A stretch of DNA of 64,000 nt from G963663775 sp963663775 (GTDB lineage: Bacteria > Bacillota > Clostridia > Oscillospirales > Butyricicoccaceae). Numbering within the stretch: position 1 is the first letter of the stretch; every line of letters starts with the position of its first letter. The stretch covers positions 1,054,001 to 1,118,000 of the forward strand of contig OY760624.1 in the NCBI GenBank assembly GCA_963663775.1. The letters are read 5' to 3'. The translations under genes were made by a program, and so were the position numbers. The notes beneath the pieces are model-generated. The model had not been told where the DNA came from and searched no databases. It saw only the letters and a program-made list of their open reading frames with translations. Positions 1 to 8,173 of the stretch are shown here, in pieces.

Positions 1-173
1 CGGCATCTTTGCCGAACTGCGATGTCTGGTGTATTGGCCCGTTTGTGTCAAATGCACCCATCCTGCAAGCGAATCGCTGTTGGCACTGCGCATATCCCTG
101 CGAAGTGCCCCGCAAAATTGCTGCATCGATCGTGCAAGACAGTGTTCCAAGAAATGTTGAAAAGAGGTAAAAA
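1..173. other. left-edge sequence upstream of pyk
   Basis: All three forward frames stay open through most of this stretch, one ending in a stop at 168-170 and another at 158-160. It may therefore hold the tail of an upstream gene cut by the window edge. None of the three translations resembles PfkA or DnaE, which often precede pyk in Firmicutes. A ribosome binding site (AAAGAGG, about 161-167) lies just before pyk. I cannot assign the rest. Confidence 0.3.
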
Positions 174-1613
174 ATGCGAAAAACAAAAATTATCTGTACC
201 CTGGGTCCTGCCACTGACAATCCTGCTGTTTTAGAGCAAATGATGCTCTCTGGTATGAATGTCGCCCGCATGAATTTTAGCCATGGCTCTCACGAGGAGC
301 ACAAGGTGCGCATGGATTTGGTCAAGCAGGTTCGTGCCAAGCTCGGCGTTCCCTGCGGCATCATGCTGGACACACGTGGTCCGGAAATCCGTACCAAAAC
401 CTACAAAGAGGGCAAAATCGAAATTCAGGATGGTCAGTCCTTCACGCTGACCACACGTGACATCGAAGGTGACAATTCCATTGTATCCATCACCTATACG
501 GATTTGCCGCTTGACGTGCAGGTGGGCACCCGCATTTTGATTGATGATGGTCTGATTGCATTTGAAGTGACCGAAATCAAGGACGGTACCGATATTGTTT
601 GCCGCGCGCTCAATGCAGGTCCTCTTTCCAACCGCAAATCCATCAATGTGCCGGGCATCAAGCTCAGCATGCCATACCTGAGCGAAAGCGACCGTGCGGA
701 TATTGAATTTGGTCTGTCGCAAGGCATCGATTATATTGCCGCCTCTTTCTGCCGCACCGTGCAGGACATGCAGGATTTGAAAGCCATTCTCAAGAAGCAT
801 GGCAAGGAAGATGTGCAGATTATTGCCAAAATCGAAAATTTGGAAGGCGTGCACAACGCTGAACAAATTCTAACCGAAGTTGCCGGCATTATGGTGGCTC
901 GCGGCGATTTGGGCGTGGAAGTCCCGTTTGAAGAACTCCCGCAGATTCAGAAGGAACTCATCAAGCTTTGTATTGCACGCGGCAAGCGTGTGGTCACCGC
1001 AACCCAGATGCTCGAATCCATGGCAAAAAACCCTCGCCCGACCCGTGCAGAAGTATCAGACGTTGCCAATGCGGTTTATGACGGCACCAGCGCCATCATG
1101 CTCTCCGGAGAAACCTCTGTGGGCAAATATCCGGTGGAAACCGTACAGACTATGGCAAGCATTGCAGAAAATGCAGAAAAGAATATTCATTATAATCGCC
1201 GCCGTACAACACGTCCGGAATTCCAAGAGCTGAAAATGTCCGGCGACTGCGTGACCAATGCAATTGCGCACGCAACCTGCACCACGGCGCACGATTTGGA
1301 CGCACGCTGCATCGTTGCCTTCACGGTTTCCGGCTCCACTGCACGTGCAGTATCCGGTTTCCGTCCGCAAAACAGCATCATTGGCGCAACGCCGAACGAA
1401 GTGACATTCCATCGTTTGTCCATGTCTTGGGGCGTGTTCCCCGTGCTGTGCGAGCGCCCGACCAGCGCAGATATGCTCTATGAACAGTCCGAACTGTCTG
1501 CCAAGAAGATTGTCGAATGTAAGGCGGGCGATTTAATCGCCATTACCACCGGTCTTCCGGTTGGTCAGGCACGCACCACAAACTCGATGCGTGTTTATGA
1601 AATTAAAAAATAA
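174..1613 (+). CDS. pyk: pyruvate kinase
   Basis: Converts phosphoenolpyruvate and ADP to pyruvate and ATP, the last step of glycolysis, in the cytoplasm. The 479 residues start with the family opening MRKTKIICTLGP. The substrate-loop motif LDTRGPEIRTK follows near residue 65, then the active-site signature around IIAKIENLEGV (near 220) and the MVARGDLGVEVP segment (near 240). The C-terminal domain is the short regulatory type; the extra PEP-utiliser domain seen in some Firmicutes is absent. AAAGAGG at 161-167 supports this start. The LCP gene follows after 28 bases and is probably co-transcribed. Confidence 0.97.
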   Translation: MRKTKIICTLGPATDNPAVLEQMMLSGMNVARMNFSHGSHEEHKVRMDLVKQVRAKLGVPCGIMLDTRGPEIRTKTYKEGKIEIQDGQSFTLTTRDIEGDNSIVSITYTDLPLDVQVGTRILIDDGLIAFEVTEIKDGTDIVCRALNAGPLSNRKSINVPGIKLSMPYLSESDRADIEFGLSQGIDYIAASFCRTVQDMQDLKAILKKHGKEDVQIIAKIENLEGVHNAEQILTEVAGIMVARGDLGVEVPFEELPQIQKELIKLCIARGKRVVTATQMLESMAKNPRPTRAEVSDVANAVYDGTSAIMLSGETSVGKYPVETVQTMASIAENAEKNIHYNRRRTTRPEFQELKMSGDCVTNAIAHATCTTAHDLDARCIVAFTVSGSTARAVSGFRPQNSIIGATPNEVTFHRLSMSWGVFPVLCERPTSADMLYEQSELSAKKIVECKAGDLIAITTGLPVGQARTTNSMRVYEIKK

Positions 1614-1641
1614 ATGAGGGATTCTCTGTAAAGGAGATGCC

Positions 1642-2637
1642 ATGAGGCAATTTTTGCGTGCATTACGCCGCTTGCTGTTGGTTGCCATCGTTCTGTCCAT
1701 CCTCATCACTCTGGGGCTCTATGCCTATCGTCTGGTGTTTTCCTATTCTTATGACGGCACACTGGATGAAACGGCCCTCGATGCCAACATCAAGCCTGAC
1801 ACTAGCATTACCAACATCGCACTGTTTGGTCTGGATACCCGTTCCTACGACATCGGCACACGTTCTGACTGCATGATGATTCTGACGGTAGATAACACCC
1901 GCGGCAAGCTCAAGCTCACATCTTTGATGCGGGACAGCCGTGTGCCTATCCCTGGGCATGGAGAAACCAAGCTATGCCATGCCTATACTTATGGTGGTGC
2001 AGAACTTGCCATTCGCACCATCAATCGTGATTTCGGCACCAATATCACCGATTATGTCGCCGTGGATTTTGCACAGCTGAAAATATTGGTTGATTTGGTG
2101 GGCGGTGTCTATATTGATGTTTCAGAAGAGGAACAGGCGGAAGCCAATAAATTCATCAACGAATACTGCACGGAAAAAGGGGTTCCGGACGATGAAATCC
2201 CGCTGATAGAGTCCTCTGGATACCAATATCTAACGGGCGTGCCTGCCATGTGCTATGCCCGCATCCGCAAAGGCAATACCGGCGATGATTGGGGGCGTGT
2301 GGAACGGCAGGGCGAAGTTTTAGAGGCCATGTTTGCCAAAGTGCAAACCATGAGCAAAAAAGACCTGCTCACTTTGGTGCAAAAATTCTTACCCTATGTG
2401 ACCACTTCGCTCAGCACGAAGGAACTGCTGCCCTTGGTGGTGGGCGCACTGCAAAATGGCATGCCGACGATGGAGCACACACGTGTACCACTGGACAGTG
2501 AATGGGAGTATTCTTCCGATGGTGTCTATATTGAATATGATTTGGAGCATGCGGCACAATTGATTGACCAATATATTTATGATGACATCACCCCTTCTGC
2601 ACAGCTCATGCAAACAGAAACCAATGCTACCGCTTAG
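1642..2637 (+). CDS. LCP (LytR-CpsA-Psr) family cell-wall ligase
   Basis: LCP proteins transfer anionic glycopolymers from lipid carriers to peptidoglycan on the outer face of the membrane. The 331 residues have a short cytoplasmic start, one membrane helix (about 8-30) and an extracellular LCP domain. The domain shows the arginine motif in SLMRDSRVPIPG and the conserved LCHAYTYGG and LVGGVYIDV segments. AAGGAGATGCC upstream is a good ribosome binding site. It sits 28 bases after pyk and is followed by a strong terminator. Which polymer it handles cannot be told from sequence. Confidence 0.93.
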   Translation: MRQFLRALRRLLLVAIVLSILITLGLYAYRLVFSYSYDGTLDETALDANIKPDTSITNIALFGLDTRSYDIGTRSDCMMILTVDNTRGKLKLTSLMRDSRVPIPGHGETKLCHAYTYGGAELAIRTINRDFGTNITDYVAVDFAQLKILVDLVGGVYIDVSEEEQAEANKFINEYCTEKGVPDDEIPLIESSGYQYLTGVPAMCYARIRKGNTGDDWGRVERQGEVLEAMFAKVQTMSKKDLLTLVQKFLPYVTTSLSTKELLPLVVGALQNGMPTMEHTRVPLDSEWEYSSDGVYIEYDLEHAAQLIDQYIYDDITPSAQLMQTETNATA

Positions 2638-2647
2638 GACAACTGAT

Positions 2648-2686
2648 AAAACACTGCTGTACTGTAAAATACAGCAGTGTTTTTTG
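2648..2686 (+). terminator. Rho-independent terminator after the LCP gene
   Basis: A 14-bp perfect stem (2648-2661 with 2670-2683) and an 8-base loop are followed by a T tract on the + strand. It closes the pyk-LCP transcript. Confidence 0.9.
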
Positions 2687-2843
2687 TTTTCTCGCAAAAA
2701 AAACGCTGGATACATCCTATGCACATCCATTTTGTCCAGATGTCCTATGGAATACAGGTTCTTTGATTGCTATTTTTCTATAATTGCGTTATACTAATAC
2801 CGGATTGAATATTCGTATATAAACGCAAAGGAGATGCAAACCT

Positions 2844-3677
2844 ATGGGATGTTCACACAATTGTGATTCCTGCTCTTCCAACTGTAATGACCCGAAGAGC
2901 CTTTTAAAGCCACCGCATGAACTTTCCAACGTAAAGCGTGTGATTGGCATCGTATCCGGCAAAGGCGGTGTCGGCAAATCTCTGGTGACTTCTATGATGG
3001 CAGTCGGACTACAGCGCCGCAATCTGCAAACCGGCATTTTAGACGCTGACATTACCGGTCCTTCCATTCCCAAGACCTTTGGACTGCATGAAAAACTAAT
3101 GGCTGCCAGCGAGGGGGTTCTGCCTGCCAAAACCGCCAGCGGCATCGATGTGGTTTCCATCAATCTGGTGCTGGAAAACGAAGATGACCCCGTGATTTAT
3201 CGTGGTCCTATTCTTGCGCAAACCGTGCAGCAATTTTGGCAGGATGTTATCTGGCAGGATGTTGATTTTCTGTTTGTAGATATGCCGCCGGGCACAGGCG
3301 ATGTCCCGCTCACGGTATTCCAATCCCTGCCTCTGGACGGCATTTTGATTATGACCTCGCCGCAGGACTTGGTTTCCATGATTGTGGGCAAGGCTGTCAA
3401 GATGGCACAACGCATGAATGTCCCCATCCTCGGCATCATTGAAAACTACAGCTATTTAACCTGCCCGGATTGCGGCAAGAACATTTCCATCTTTGGCGAA
3501 AGCCATGTGGATGAAGTCAGTGCACAATATGGCATTCCCGTTCTGGCAAAACTGCCAATCGACCCCGCTTTGGCAGAGGCTGTGGATCATGGTTTGATTG
3601 AAAAAGCACAGCTGCCGACACAATTGGATGCTGCGATGGATGTTTTAGAAAATATGTTACAGGAGGAATCTGCATGA
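2844..3677 (+). CDS. mrp: Mrp/NBP35-family Fe-S cluster carrier ATPase
   Basis: A P-loop ATPase of the Mrp/ApbC/NBP35 family, which carries and delivers iron-sulfur clusters in the cytoplasm. Residues 1-14 hold four cysteines (MGCSHNCDSCSSNC), the N-terminal cluster-binding type of NBP35 rather than the MIP18-like domain of many Mrp proteins. The deviant Walker A GKGGVGKS is near residue 39, the switch segment DMPPGTGD near 150, and the bridging pair CPDCGK near 210. Length is 277 residues. AAGGAGATG precedes the start. The NifX-like gene overlaps its stop by 4 bases, a common and probably functional pairing. Confidence 0.95.
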   Translation: MGCSHNCDSCSSNCNDPKSLLKPPHELSNVKRVIGIVSGKGGVGKSLVTSMMAVGLQRRNLQTGILDADITGPSIPKTFGLHEKLMAASEGVLPAKTASGIDVVSINLVLENEDDPVIYRGPILAQTVQQFWQDVIWQDVDFLFVDMPPGTGDVPLTVFQSLPLDGILIMTSPQDLVSMIVGKAVKMAQRMNVPILGIIENYSYLTCPDCGKNISIFGESHVDEVSAQYGIPVLAKLPIDPALAEAVDHGLIEKAQLPTQLDAAMDVLENMLQEESA

Positions 3678-4129
3678 AAATCGCAATCCCCACACAAAAC
3701 ACAGAAATCGCACCAAATATGGGGAAATGCCGCACATTCACCCTCATTGATGTACAGGAAGACGGTAGTTTCTCCAAAAATGCCATCACACTGGAGCACG
3801 AAGGAAACATCCCTGTCGTTTCCATGCTTGCCGACCAAAAGGTGGATACCTTGATTTGCGGAGAAATCGGTCTGATGACCCGTTCTGCCATGGAAATGAT
3901 TGAAATTGAACTGATTCCCGGCTGTTCCGGCAATGTGGACGCCGCTGTTTCCCGCTATCTTGCCGGAGAACCGCAAGGCGACCCCTCCATTTTGTCGGTG
4001 GAAATCACTATGGATGAAAACGACCCTATGCAATGCATGCATGACTGTGCCAACTGCCATAGCTGCCATGTCAGCAACGAAACCTTACAGCAAGTGCAGG
4101 AAAAGCTTCATCTGAAAGAAATTCAGTAA
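3674..4129 (+). CDS. NifX/NafY-like dinitrogenase cofactor-binding family protein
   Basis: A 151-residue protein of the NifB/NifX C-terminal-like family, which in nitrogen fixers binds iron-molybdenum cofactor precursors. The diagnostic segments are the opening MKIAIPTQ, the conserved GKCRTFTLIDV region, and the LICGEIG and ELIPGCSGNVDAAV stretch. The tail holds a Cys/His cluster (CMHDCANCHSCH, about 117-128) able to bind metal. No nitrogenase gene is present, so a general Fe-S or metal-cluster role with the overlapping Mrp/NBP35 gene is more likely than nitrogen fixation. That role is an inference. Confidence 0.85.
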   Translation: MKIAIPTQNTEIAPNMGKCRTFTLIDVQEDGSFSKNAITLEHEGNIPVVSMLADQKVDTLICGEIGLMTRSAMEMIEIELIPGCSGNVDAAVSRYLAGEPQGDPSILSVEITMDENDPMQCMHDCANCHSCHVSNETLQQVQEKLHLKEIQ

Positions 4130-4156
4130 GCTGCGCCTGTCCACATTGTTTTCCAC

Positions 4157-4212
4157 AACCTGTTGATAACCAAAGGTGATACCACACTTTTGCTGTCAAC
4201 AGGTTTATTTTA
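4157..4212 (+). terminator. terminator after the mrp-nifX-like pair
   Basis: AACCTGTTGA (4157-4166) pairs with TCAACAGGTT (4196-4205). An inner 8-bp stem (CAAAGGTG with CACTTTTG) lengthens the hairpin, and T-rich sequence follows on the + strand. Confidence 0.65.
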
Positions 4213-4362
4213 TTTATCCGAACTTGCTTTTTTCTTTTAAAATGACTGTGTCAACGTTTTTTTATCAGATTGCGGAAAATAGGATTGCAAAAAAAAACAT
4301 ACACCGTTACAATAAAGGTAATTCAATTTACATGCCCCGACAAAAAGGAGATTGTCCCATTT

Positions 4363-5079
4363 ATGAAACCTAAAATGCACCTGTATGCATTGCTCGTGTT
4401 GCTTGTAATGCTTCTCTCTTTAACTGCCTGTGGAAAAAAAGACACCGCTTCGGATACTGCCGCTGCTGCCGACACTGCTGCAGCGGACACGGTTGCAGCA
4501 GATACGCAGGATACCTCAACCACATCCGACACGACCTCTGACAGCGCCGCTGCGCCCACCAACGTGCCGTCTGTCTATTCTCCGGAAGACGCCGTTGCAC
4601 TGGTGTTGGAGAAAAGTCCCCCTGGTGCCACCGCCTATATATCCACTGCATTTGCCATTGAAACCAACAACGAATATCACAGCTATTTTGTCATTGTGGT
4701 GAAGGATTCCTATGGCATGGAGATTTGCAAGGTTGCTGTGGATGGTGTTTCCGGTGAACTCCACCATTATGTATCTGGCAAGACGTTTGAAGATTTTAGC
4801 CAATCGCCTCTATTTGAGCCAAAGCGTGATACCCCGCTGGTCTGGGAGGGCACGTTCATCGGTGACGAAAGCACCTTGACCACCACCAAAAACGAGGACG
4901 AAAGCCTTACTTTTACCTTTTCGGATGGCACAACAGGTACAGGCATCATCACTGGCAACGTGGTTAGTGTTTTGACCGAAGGGGACACGCCGCAAACCAT
5001 TGTTCTGTTATGCAATATTGATGGTACGATGACCGTTGGCGGTACGAATATCTCCTTAAACGGCACCTATACACCGTAA
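4363..5079 (+). CDS. secreted lipoprotein, paralogue of the gene at 11757-12407
   Basis: A 239-residue lipoprotein of unknown function. I chose the ATG at 4363 because AAGGAG lies 12 bases upstream and the next residues form a lipoprotein signal peptide with lipobox LTAC (Cys about 24). An open frame extends upstream but lacks these features. After the Cys comes a low-complexity Ala/Asp/Thr linker (about 27-65), then a globular domain opening with PEDAVALVLEK. Its latter half contains WEGTF and a GxxxITGN motif. The same order recurs in the minus-strand lipoprotein at 11757-12407. It is transcribed alone between two hairpins. Confidence 0.85.
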   Translation: MKPKMHLYALLVLLVMLLSLTACGKKDTASDTAAAADTAAADTVAADTQDTSTTSDTTSDSAAAPTNVPSVYSPEDAVALVLEKSPPGATAYISTAFAIETNNEYHSYFVIVVKDSYGMEICKVAVDGVSGELHHYVSGKTFEDFSQSPLFEPKRDTPLVWEGTFIGDESTLTTTKNEDESLTFTFSDGTTGTGIITGNVVSVLTEGDTPQTIVLLCNIDGTMTVGGTNISLNGTYTP

Positions 5080-5120
5080 GCCATCCCCTAGTGGCTACTT
5101 CCATGTATCTATCCTATACA

Positions 5121-5159
5121 ATACTCCTCAGGAATGTCTATCTGCTTCCTGAGGAGTAT
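5121..5159. terminator. 14-bp hairpin between convergent genes
   Basis: ATACTCCTCAGGAA (5121-5134) pairs perfectly with TTCCTGAGGAGTAT (5146-5159). T tails are poor on both strands. Its position between convergent genes suggests a shared terminator. Confidence 0.55.
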
Positions 5160-5181
5160 TTCCATGGTGATAACACCTGCT

Positions 5182-5721
5182 CTACATGGTCATTTGCTTG
5201 CTGAGAAATGAGGCGGCGGTTTGGCTCAGTTTGCTTTCCACCTCACCCGTTTGTGCATGCGGATCCTCTGACAAAAAAGCAACACACCCGGTTACATCAC
5301 CCTCTGTAATAATGGGTGCTGCAACCACGACATGATACCCATCATTATTTGACATACTGACTGGCATATCATTTTCGTGATGTTCATAAATATGTCGCTG
5401 TTCCATCAACATTTCAAAATCGGAACTAATTGATTTTTCAAAAACATCTTTTTTAGCACCGCCTGCCGCAGCAATGACCGCATCTCTGTCACAAATGGCA
5501 CATGAGAGCCCCGCTGTACGGCTGAGTGCTTCTGCCAACTCACTCACAAATGTTCCTAATTCTCCCATAGGGGAATATTTCTTAAAAATAACTTCTCCAT
5601 CGCGATCCGTATAAATTTCCAATGGGTCTCCCTCGCGAATGCGCATGGTGCGACGGATTTCCTTTGGAATGACAACACGACCGAGGTCGTCGATACGGCG
5701 CACGATACCTGTTGCTTTCAT
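5182..5721 (-). CDS. spoVT: stage V sporulation protein T, AbrB-type regulator
   Basis: SpoVT is a DNA-binding regulator of forespore (sigma G-dependent) genes. The N-terminal 50 residues are an AbrB swapped-hairpin domain (MKATGIVRRIDDLGRVVIPK, then EIRRTMRIREGDPLEIY). Residues about 55-175 form the GAF-like domain that distinguishes SpoVT from AbrB. The length of 179 residues is typical. AGGAGGTT lies upstream of the ATG. A sporulation-type promoter match lies about 40 bases further up. It indicates a spore-forming host. Confidence 0.95.
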   Translation of the reverse strand: MKATGIVRRIDDLGRVVIPKEIRRTMRIREGDPLEIYTDRDGEVIFKKYSPMGELGTFVSELAEALSRTAGLSCAICDRDAVIAAAGGAKKDVFEKSISSDFEMLMEQRHIYEHHENDMPVSMSNNDGYHVVVAAPIITEGDVTGCVAFLSEDPHAQTGEVESKLSQTAASFLSKQMTM

Positions 5722-5761
5722 AAAGATAACCTCCTGTAAATTTGCTCACTCTTTTTATGGG

Positions 5762-5792
5762 TATATTGTCCCACCGCAAACAAATATTATGC
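5762..5792 (-). promoter_or_regulatory. candidate sigma F/G promoter of spoVT
   Basis: On the minus strand GCATA (5792-5788) is followed after 16 bases by GGACAATATA (5771-5762). This resembles forespore sigma factor -35 and -10 elements with two mismatches in the -10. B. subtilis spoVT is sigma G-dependent, so the placement makes sense, but the call rests on similarity alone. Confidence 0.4.
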
Positions 5793-5859
5793 AGAAAATC
5801 GCAGTTGTATATATTTGGAGTGTTCATTGAATTTTAAAAAATTTATCTAAAGCTTGGCA

Positions 5860-5888
5860 TTGTAAACCAGTTTGCAGAGTGCTATAAT
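5860..5888 (+). promoter_or_regulatory. sigma A-type promoter of the foldase gene
   Basis: TTGTAA (5860-5865), a 17-base spacer and TATAAT (5883-5888) lie 39 bases before the foldase start. Confidence 0.7.
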
Positions 5889-5926
5889 GGATTTTGTATT
5901 TGATATGAAATAGGAGATTATTATTT

Positions 5927-7105
5927 ATGAGAAAAAAAATCATACCCAGCATCGCAATGCTCCTAGCTGCTGCCCTTTGTGTTGGGGCAATCTTTGTTGC
6001 AAATCCCGTGCCCAAATATAACGTAAACGATTATGGCACGCCGGTTGTGATGGCTGTGAACGATGATGAGATTCATGCAAATGAATATGCAATGTTTTTC
6101 CAAGCCAATAAAGCAAATATGGAAAATCAATATGCTATGTTTGGTCTGGATACCAGCACTTTGTGGACCGACCCTGAAACCAAGGACCAAATGCTCCAGT
6201 CTCTGCGGGATACCACCGAACAAATGTTGGTGCAATACCATATCATTCTGCAGGAATTTCAAACCGCAGGATTGTCGCTGAACAAAGCAGACCTTACCAA
6301 GATGAAAGAAAACAGGCAGACCTTGCTGGCACAATATGGCGGCGAAGAAAATTTTGAAACCGCACTGCAGCAGCAGGGGCTGACACCGGAAATGTATGAC
6401 AATGTCATGGTCATTTCCACCTACGTCAACAAAATCAACGACTACTATTTTGGAAAAGACGGTATTTACACCGCTTCTGATGCAGATATTCTTGCAAAAT
6501 TCCATGAAAAATATGTGCAGGCAAAGCATATTTTAATTTCTACCGTTGACAACAGCACCGGTGAAGCCTTAACAGGTGATGCTTTGGCAGAAAAGAAAAA
6601 ACTTGCCGAAGAAGCCTTGAAAAAAGCGCAGGATGGCGAAGACTTTGATGCTTTGATTGCGGAATATGGCGAAGACCCCGGCATGAGCACGTATCCCAAT
6701 GGTTATATTTTTACAGACGGAGAAATGGTGCCGGAATTTTATGACGGTACGCTTGCCTTAGAAGACAATGCAATTTCCGGCATTGTAACGTCGGATTACG
6801 GCTACCATATCATCAAGCGTATGCCGTTGGACGAAAGTGCCATCGATGACATGGACCTCTCACAGACCGATACGTATCGCAATATTTTATCCTCTGAAAT
6901 CACCGGAAAAGACTTCAGCTCTACCTTGCAGGAATGGACCGACAAGGCAGATGTACAGAAAACGGATGATGAGCTGCAGAAGATTGACATTGACACCGCA
7001 TATGACGTTGCTATGACGGGCATCGACGTCGAAGACGCATCGACTGACAGTGCTGCTCCGGCTGATGTAGCATCTACCACTGATGCACCTGCGGATGCAT
7101 CCTAA
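5927..7105 (+). CDS. PrsA/SurA-like peptidyl-prolyl isomerase (PpiC type)
   Basis: A 392-residue extracytoplasmic foldase. A hydrophobic signal or anchor segment (about 4-27) contains a cysteine (AALCVG) but not a convincing lipobox. A helical SurA-like chaperone region spans about 40-190. The parvulin domain runs from AKHILIST (near 200) through FDALIAEYGEDPG to GYHIIKR (near 300). An acidic, Ala/Thr/Asp-rich tail ends the protein. It assists folding of secreted proteins, of which this window encodes several. AGGAGATTATTT precedes the ATG. Confidence 0.9.
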   Translation: MRKKIIPSIAMLLAAALCVGAIFVANPVPKYNVNDYGTPVVMAVNDDEIHANEYAMFFQANKANMENQYAMFGLDTSTLWTDPETKDQMLQSLRDTTEQMLVQYHIILQEFQTAGLSLNKADLTKMKENRQTLLAQYGGEENFETALQQQGLTPEMYDNVMVISTYVNKINDYYFGKDGIYTASDADILAKFHEKYVQAKHILISTVDNSTGEALTGDALAEKKKLAEEALKKAQDGEDFDALIAEYGEDPGMSTYPNGYIFTDGEMVPEFYDGTLALEDNAISGIVTSDYGYHIIKRMPLDESAIDDMDLSQTDTYRNILSSEITGKDFSSTLQEWTDKADVQKTDDELQKIDIDTAYDVAMTGIDVEDASTDSAAPADVASTTDAPADAS

Positions 7106-7130
7106 CCCCTCTACCATATGAAACGAACAA

Positions 7131-7167
7131 AAACTGTCTAGCGCATTTCCGCTAGACAGTTTTTTTG
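7131..7167. terminator. bidirectional terminator between foldase gene and rnhA
   Basis: A 13-bp perfect stem (7131-7143 with 7150-7162) has a T run on the + side and an A run on the left that becomes T on the minus strand. It can serve both converging genes. Confidence 0.85.
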
Positions 7168-7170
7168 CTG

Positions 7171-7608
7171 CTATTTATATTTTTGATATGCCTGTACTGC
7201 TAAAGCATCGCAGCGATTGTTATAGGGATTGTCAGCATGCCCTTTCACCCAGTGGAAAGAAACGGTATGCACCTCTAGCAAATCCAATAACGCTTCCCAG
7301 AGCGCTGGATTTTTAGCAGGGGTTTTATCGGCTTTTTTCCAGCCTCGTGCACGCCAGCCCTTTGCCCAGCCCTTGGTAATGCCATCAATCACATATTTGG
7401 AATCAGAATACAACTCCACCTGGCAAGGCTCCTTGAGCAGTCGCAGGGCTTCAATCACTGCGGTCAATTCCATTTTGTTATTGGTTGTATTGGCATCTCC
7501 ACCGGAAAGCTCTTTTTCATGTGCACCATATTGCAGCACCACGCCCCAGCCACCTGGCCCTGGATTTCCTGAGCATGCGCCATCGGTATATATTATTACT
7601 TTTTTCAA
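7171..7608 (-). CDS. rnhA: ribonuclease HI
   Basis: Degrades the RNA strand of RNA-DNA hybrids. The 145 residues begin with the RNase H signature MKKVIIYTDGACSGNPGPGG, holding the first catalytic Asp (residue 8). Glu in TNNKMELTAVIEAL (near 47), Asp in LYSDSKYVIDGI (near 69) and Asp in NNRCDALA (near 133) complete the DEDD set. The WVKGHADNPYNN loop is present. It overlaps the upstream fur-like gene by 4 bases, so the two are co-transcribed. Confidence 0.96.
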   Translation of the reverse strand: MKKVIIYTDGACSGNPGPGGWGVVLQYGAHEKELSGGDANTTNNKMELTAVIEALRLLKEPCQVELYSDSKYVIDGITKGWAKGWRARGWKKADKTPAKNPALWEALLDLLEVHTVSFHWVKGHADNPYNNRCDALAVQAYQKYK

Positions 7609-8015
7609 TCCAATTCACCTAATATTTCATCTTCGGATGTGTTTGCAGAACAATCTTGACAAATGCATTGCGCTACCAATGAATAGTCCAGAATTTCCAA
7701 ACCCGACTGTTCCGACAAAAGCTCTGGAATAGACGGACTGCATTCCAATGTAATATCGATGATTTTTCCGCATTTCAAACAAATCATATGGTCATGCCAA
7801 TCATTGGCACGGTCAAAACGGTCTGCCTGCCCGACGACATTGATTTTTCGAATTTTTCCAATGCTGCACAGCAAGCTTAAATTACGATATACCGTTCCCA
7901 GGCTGATATTCGGCATTTTCACACGTACAATTTGATAAATATCATCCGCAGTTGGATGGATGCGACTGTTGACTACCGTTTGCAGAATCATTTCACGCTG
8001 ACGGGTTCGATTCAT
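7605..8015 (-). CDS. Fur-family metalloregulator, PerR-like
   Basis: A Fur-superfamily repressor of 136 residues. I prefer the ATG at 8015 because AGGAGG is 7 bases upstream of it; a GTG at 8021 lies almost on that site. The winged helix spans about 1-80 (HPTADDIYQIV, then SLGTVYRNLSLL). The metal site is RFDRANDWHDHM. The structural zinc site is CLKCGK plus CICQDC near the C terminus. Asp in KIIDIT, at the position where PerR has Asp and Fur usually Glu, favours a peroxide sensor. It is co-transcribed with rnhA. A dyad in its leader may be its own operator. Confidence 0.88.
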   Translation of the reverse strand: MNRTRQREMILQTVVNSRIHPTADDIYQIVRVKMPNISLGTVYRNLSLLCSIGKIRKINVVGQADRFDRANDWHDHMICLKCGKIIDITLECSPSIPELLSEQSGLEILDYSLVAQCICQDCSANTSEDEILGELD

Positions 8016-8035
8016 ACCCACACCTCCTTTTAAAC

Positions 8036-8053
8036 TGATAACAATTCTTAATC
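8036..8053. promoter_or_regulatory. Fur/Per-box-like dyad upstream of the fur-like gene
   Basis: TGATAACAATTCTTAATC matches the 7-1-7 Fur box (TGATAAT-N-ATTATCA) at 11 of 14 positions. It lies 21 bases upstream of the start, where autoregulatory sites of this family usually lie. Confidence 0.45.
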
Positions 8054-8129
8054 TGTTCTTTTTTCAGTATATCGCATGATATACAAACCGTCAAGTAATT
8101 TTTATCGACTATTTTGTATAAAAATAGAC

Positions 8130-8165
8130 AAAAAAGCGGCTATCTTGTTAGATTGCCGCTTTTTT
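8130..8165 (-). terminator. terminator after cysE
   Basis: The minus strand reads A6-GCGGC, a loop, then GCCGC-T6. This is a textbook intrinsic terminator just downstream of the cysE stop. Confidence 0.85.
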
Positions 8166-8173
8166 CAAAGCAC

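Noticed and set aside
22..234. Forward frame of 70 codons overlapping the pyk start
   Set aside because: It runs into pyk in another frame and has no ribosome binding site or family resemblance.
4150..4169. DnaA-box-like TTTTCCACA and GTTGATAA near 4.15 kb
   Set aside because: They are part of the terminator hairpin after the nifX-like gene and lie far from the origin.
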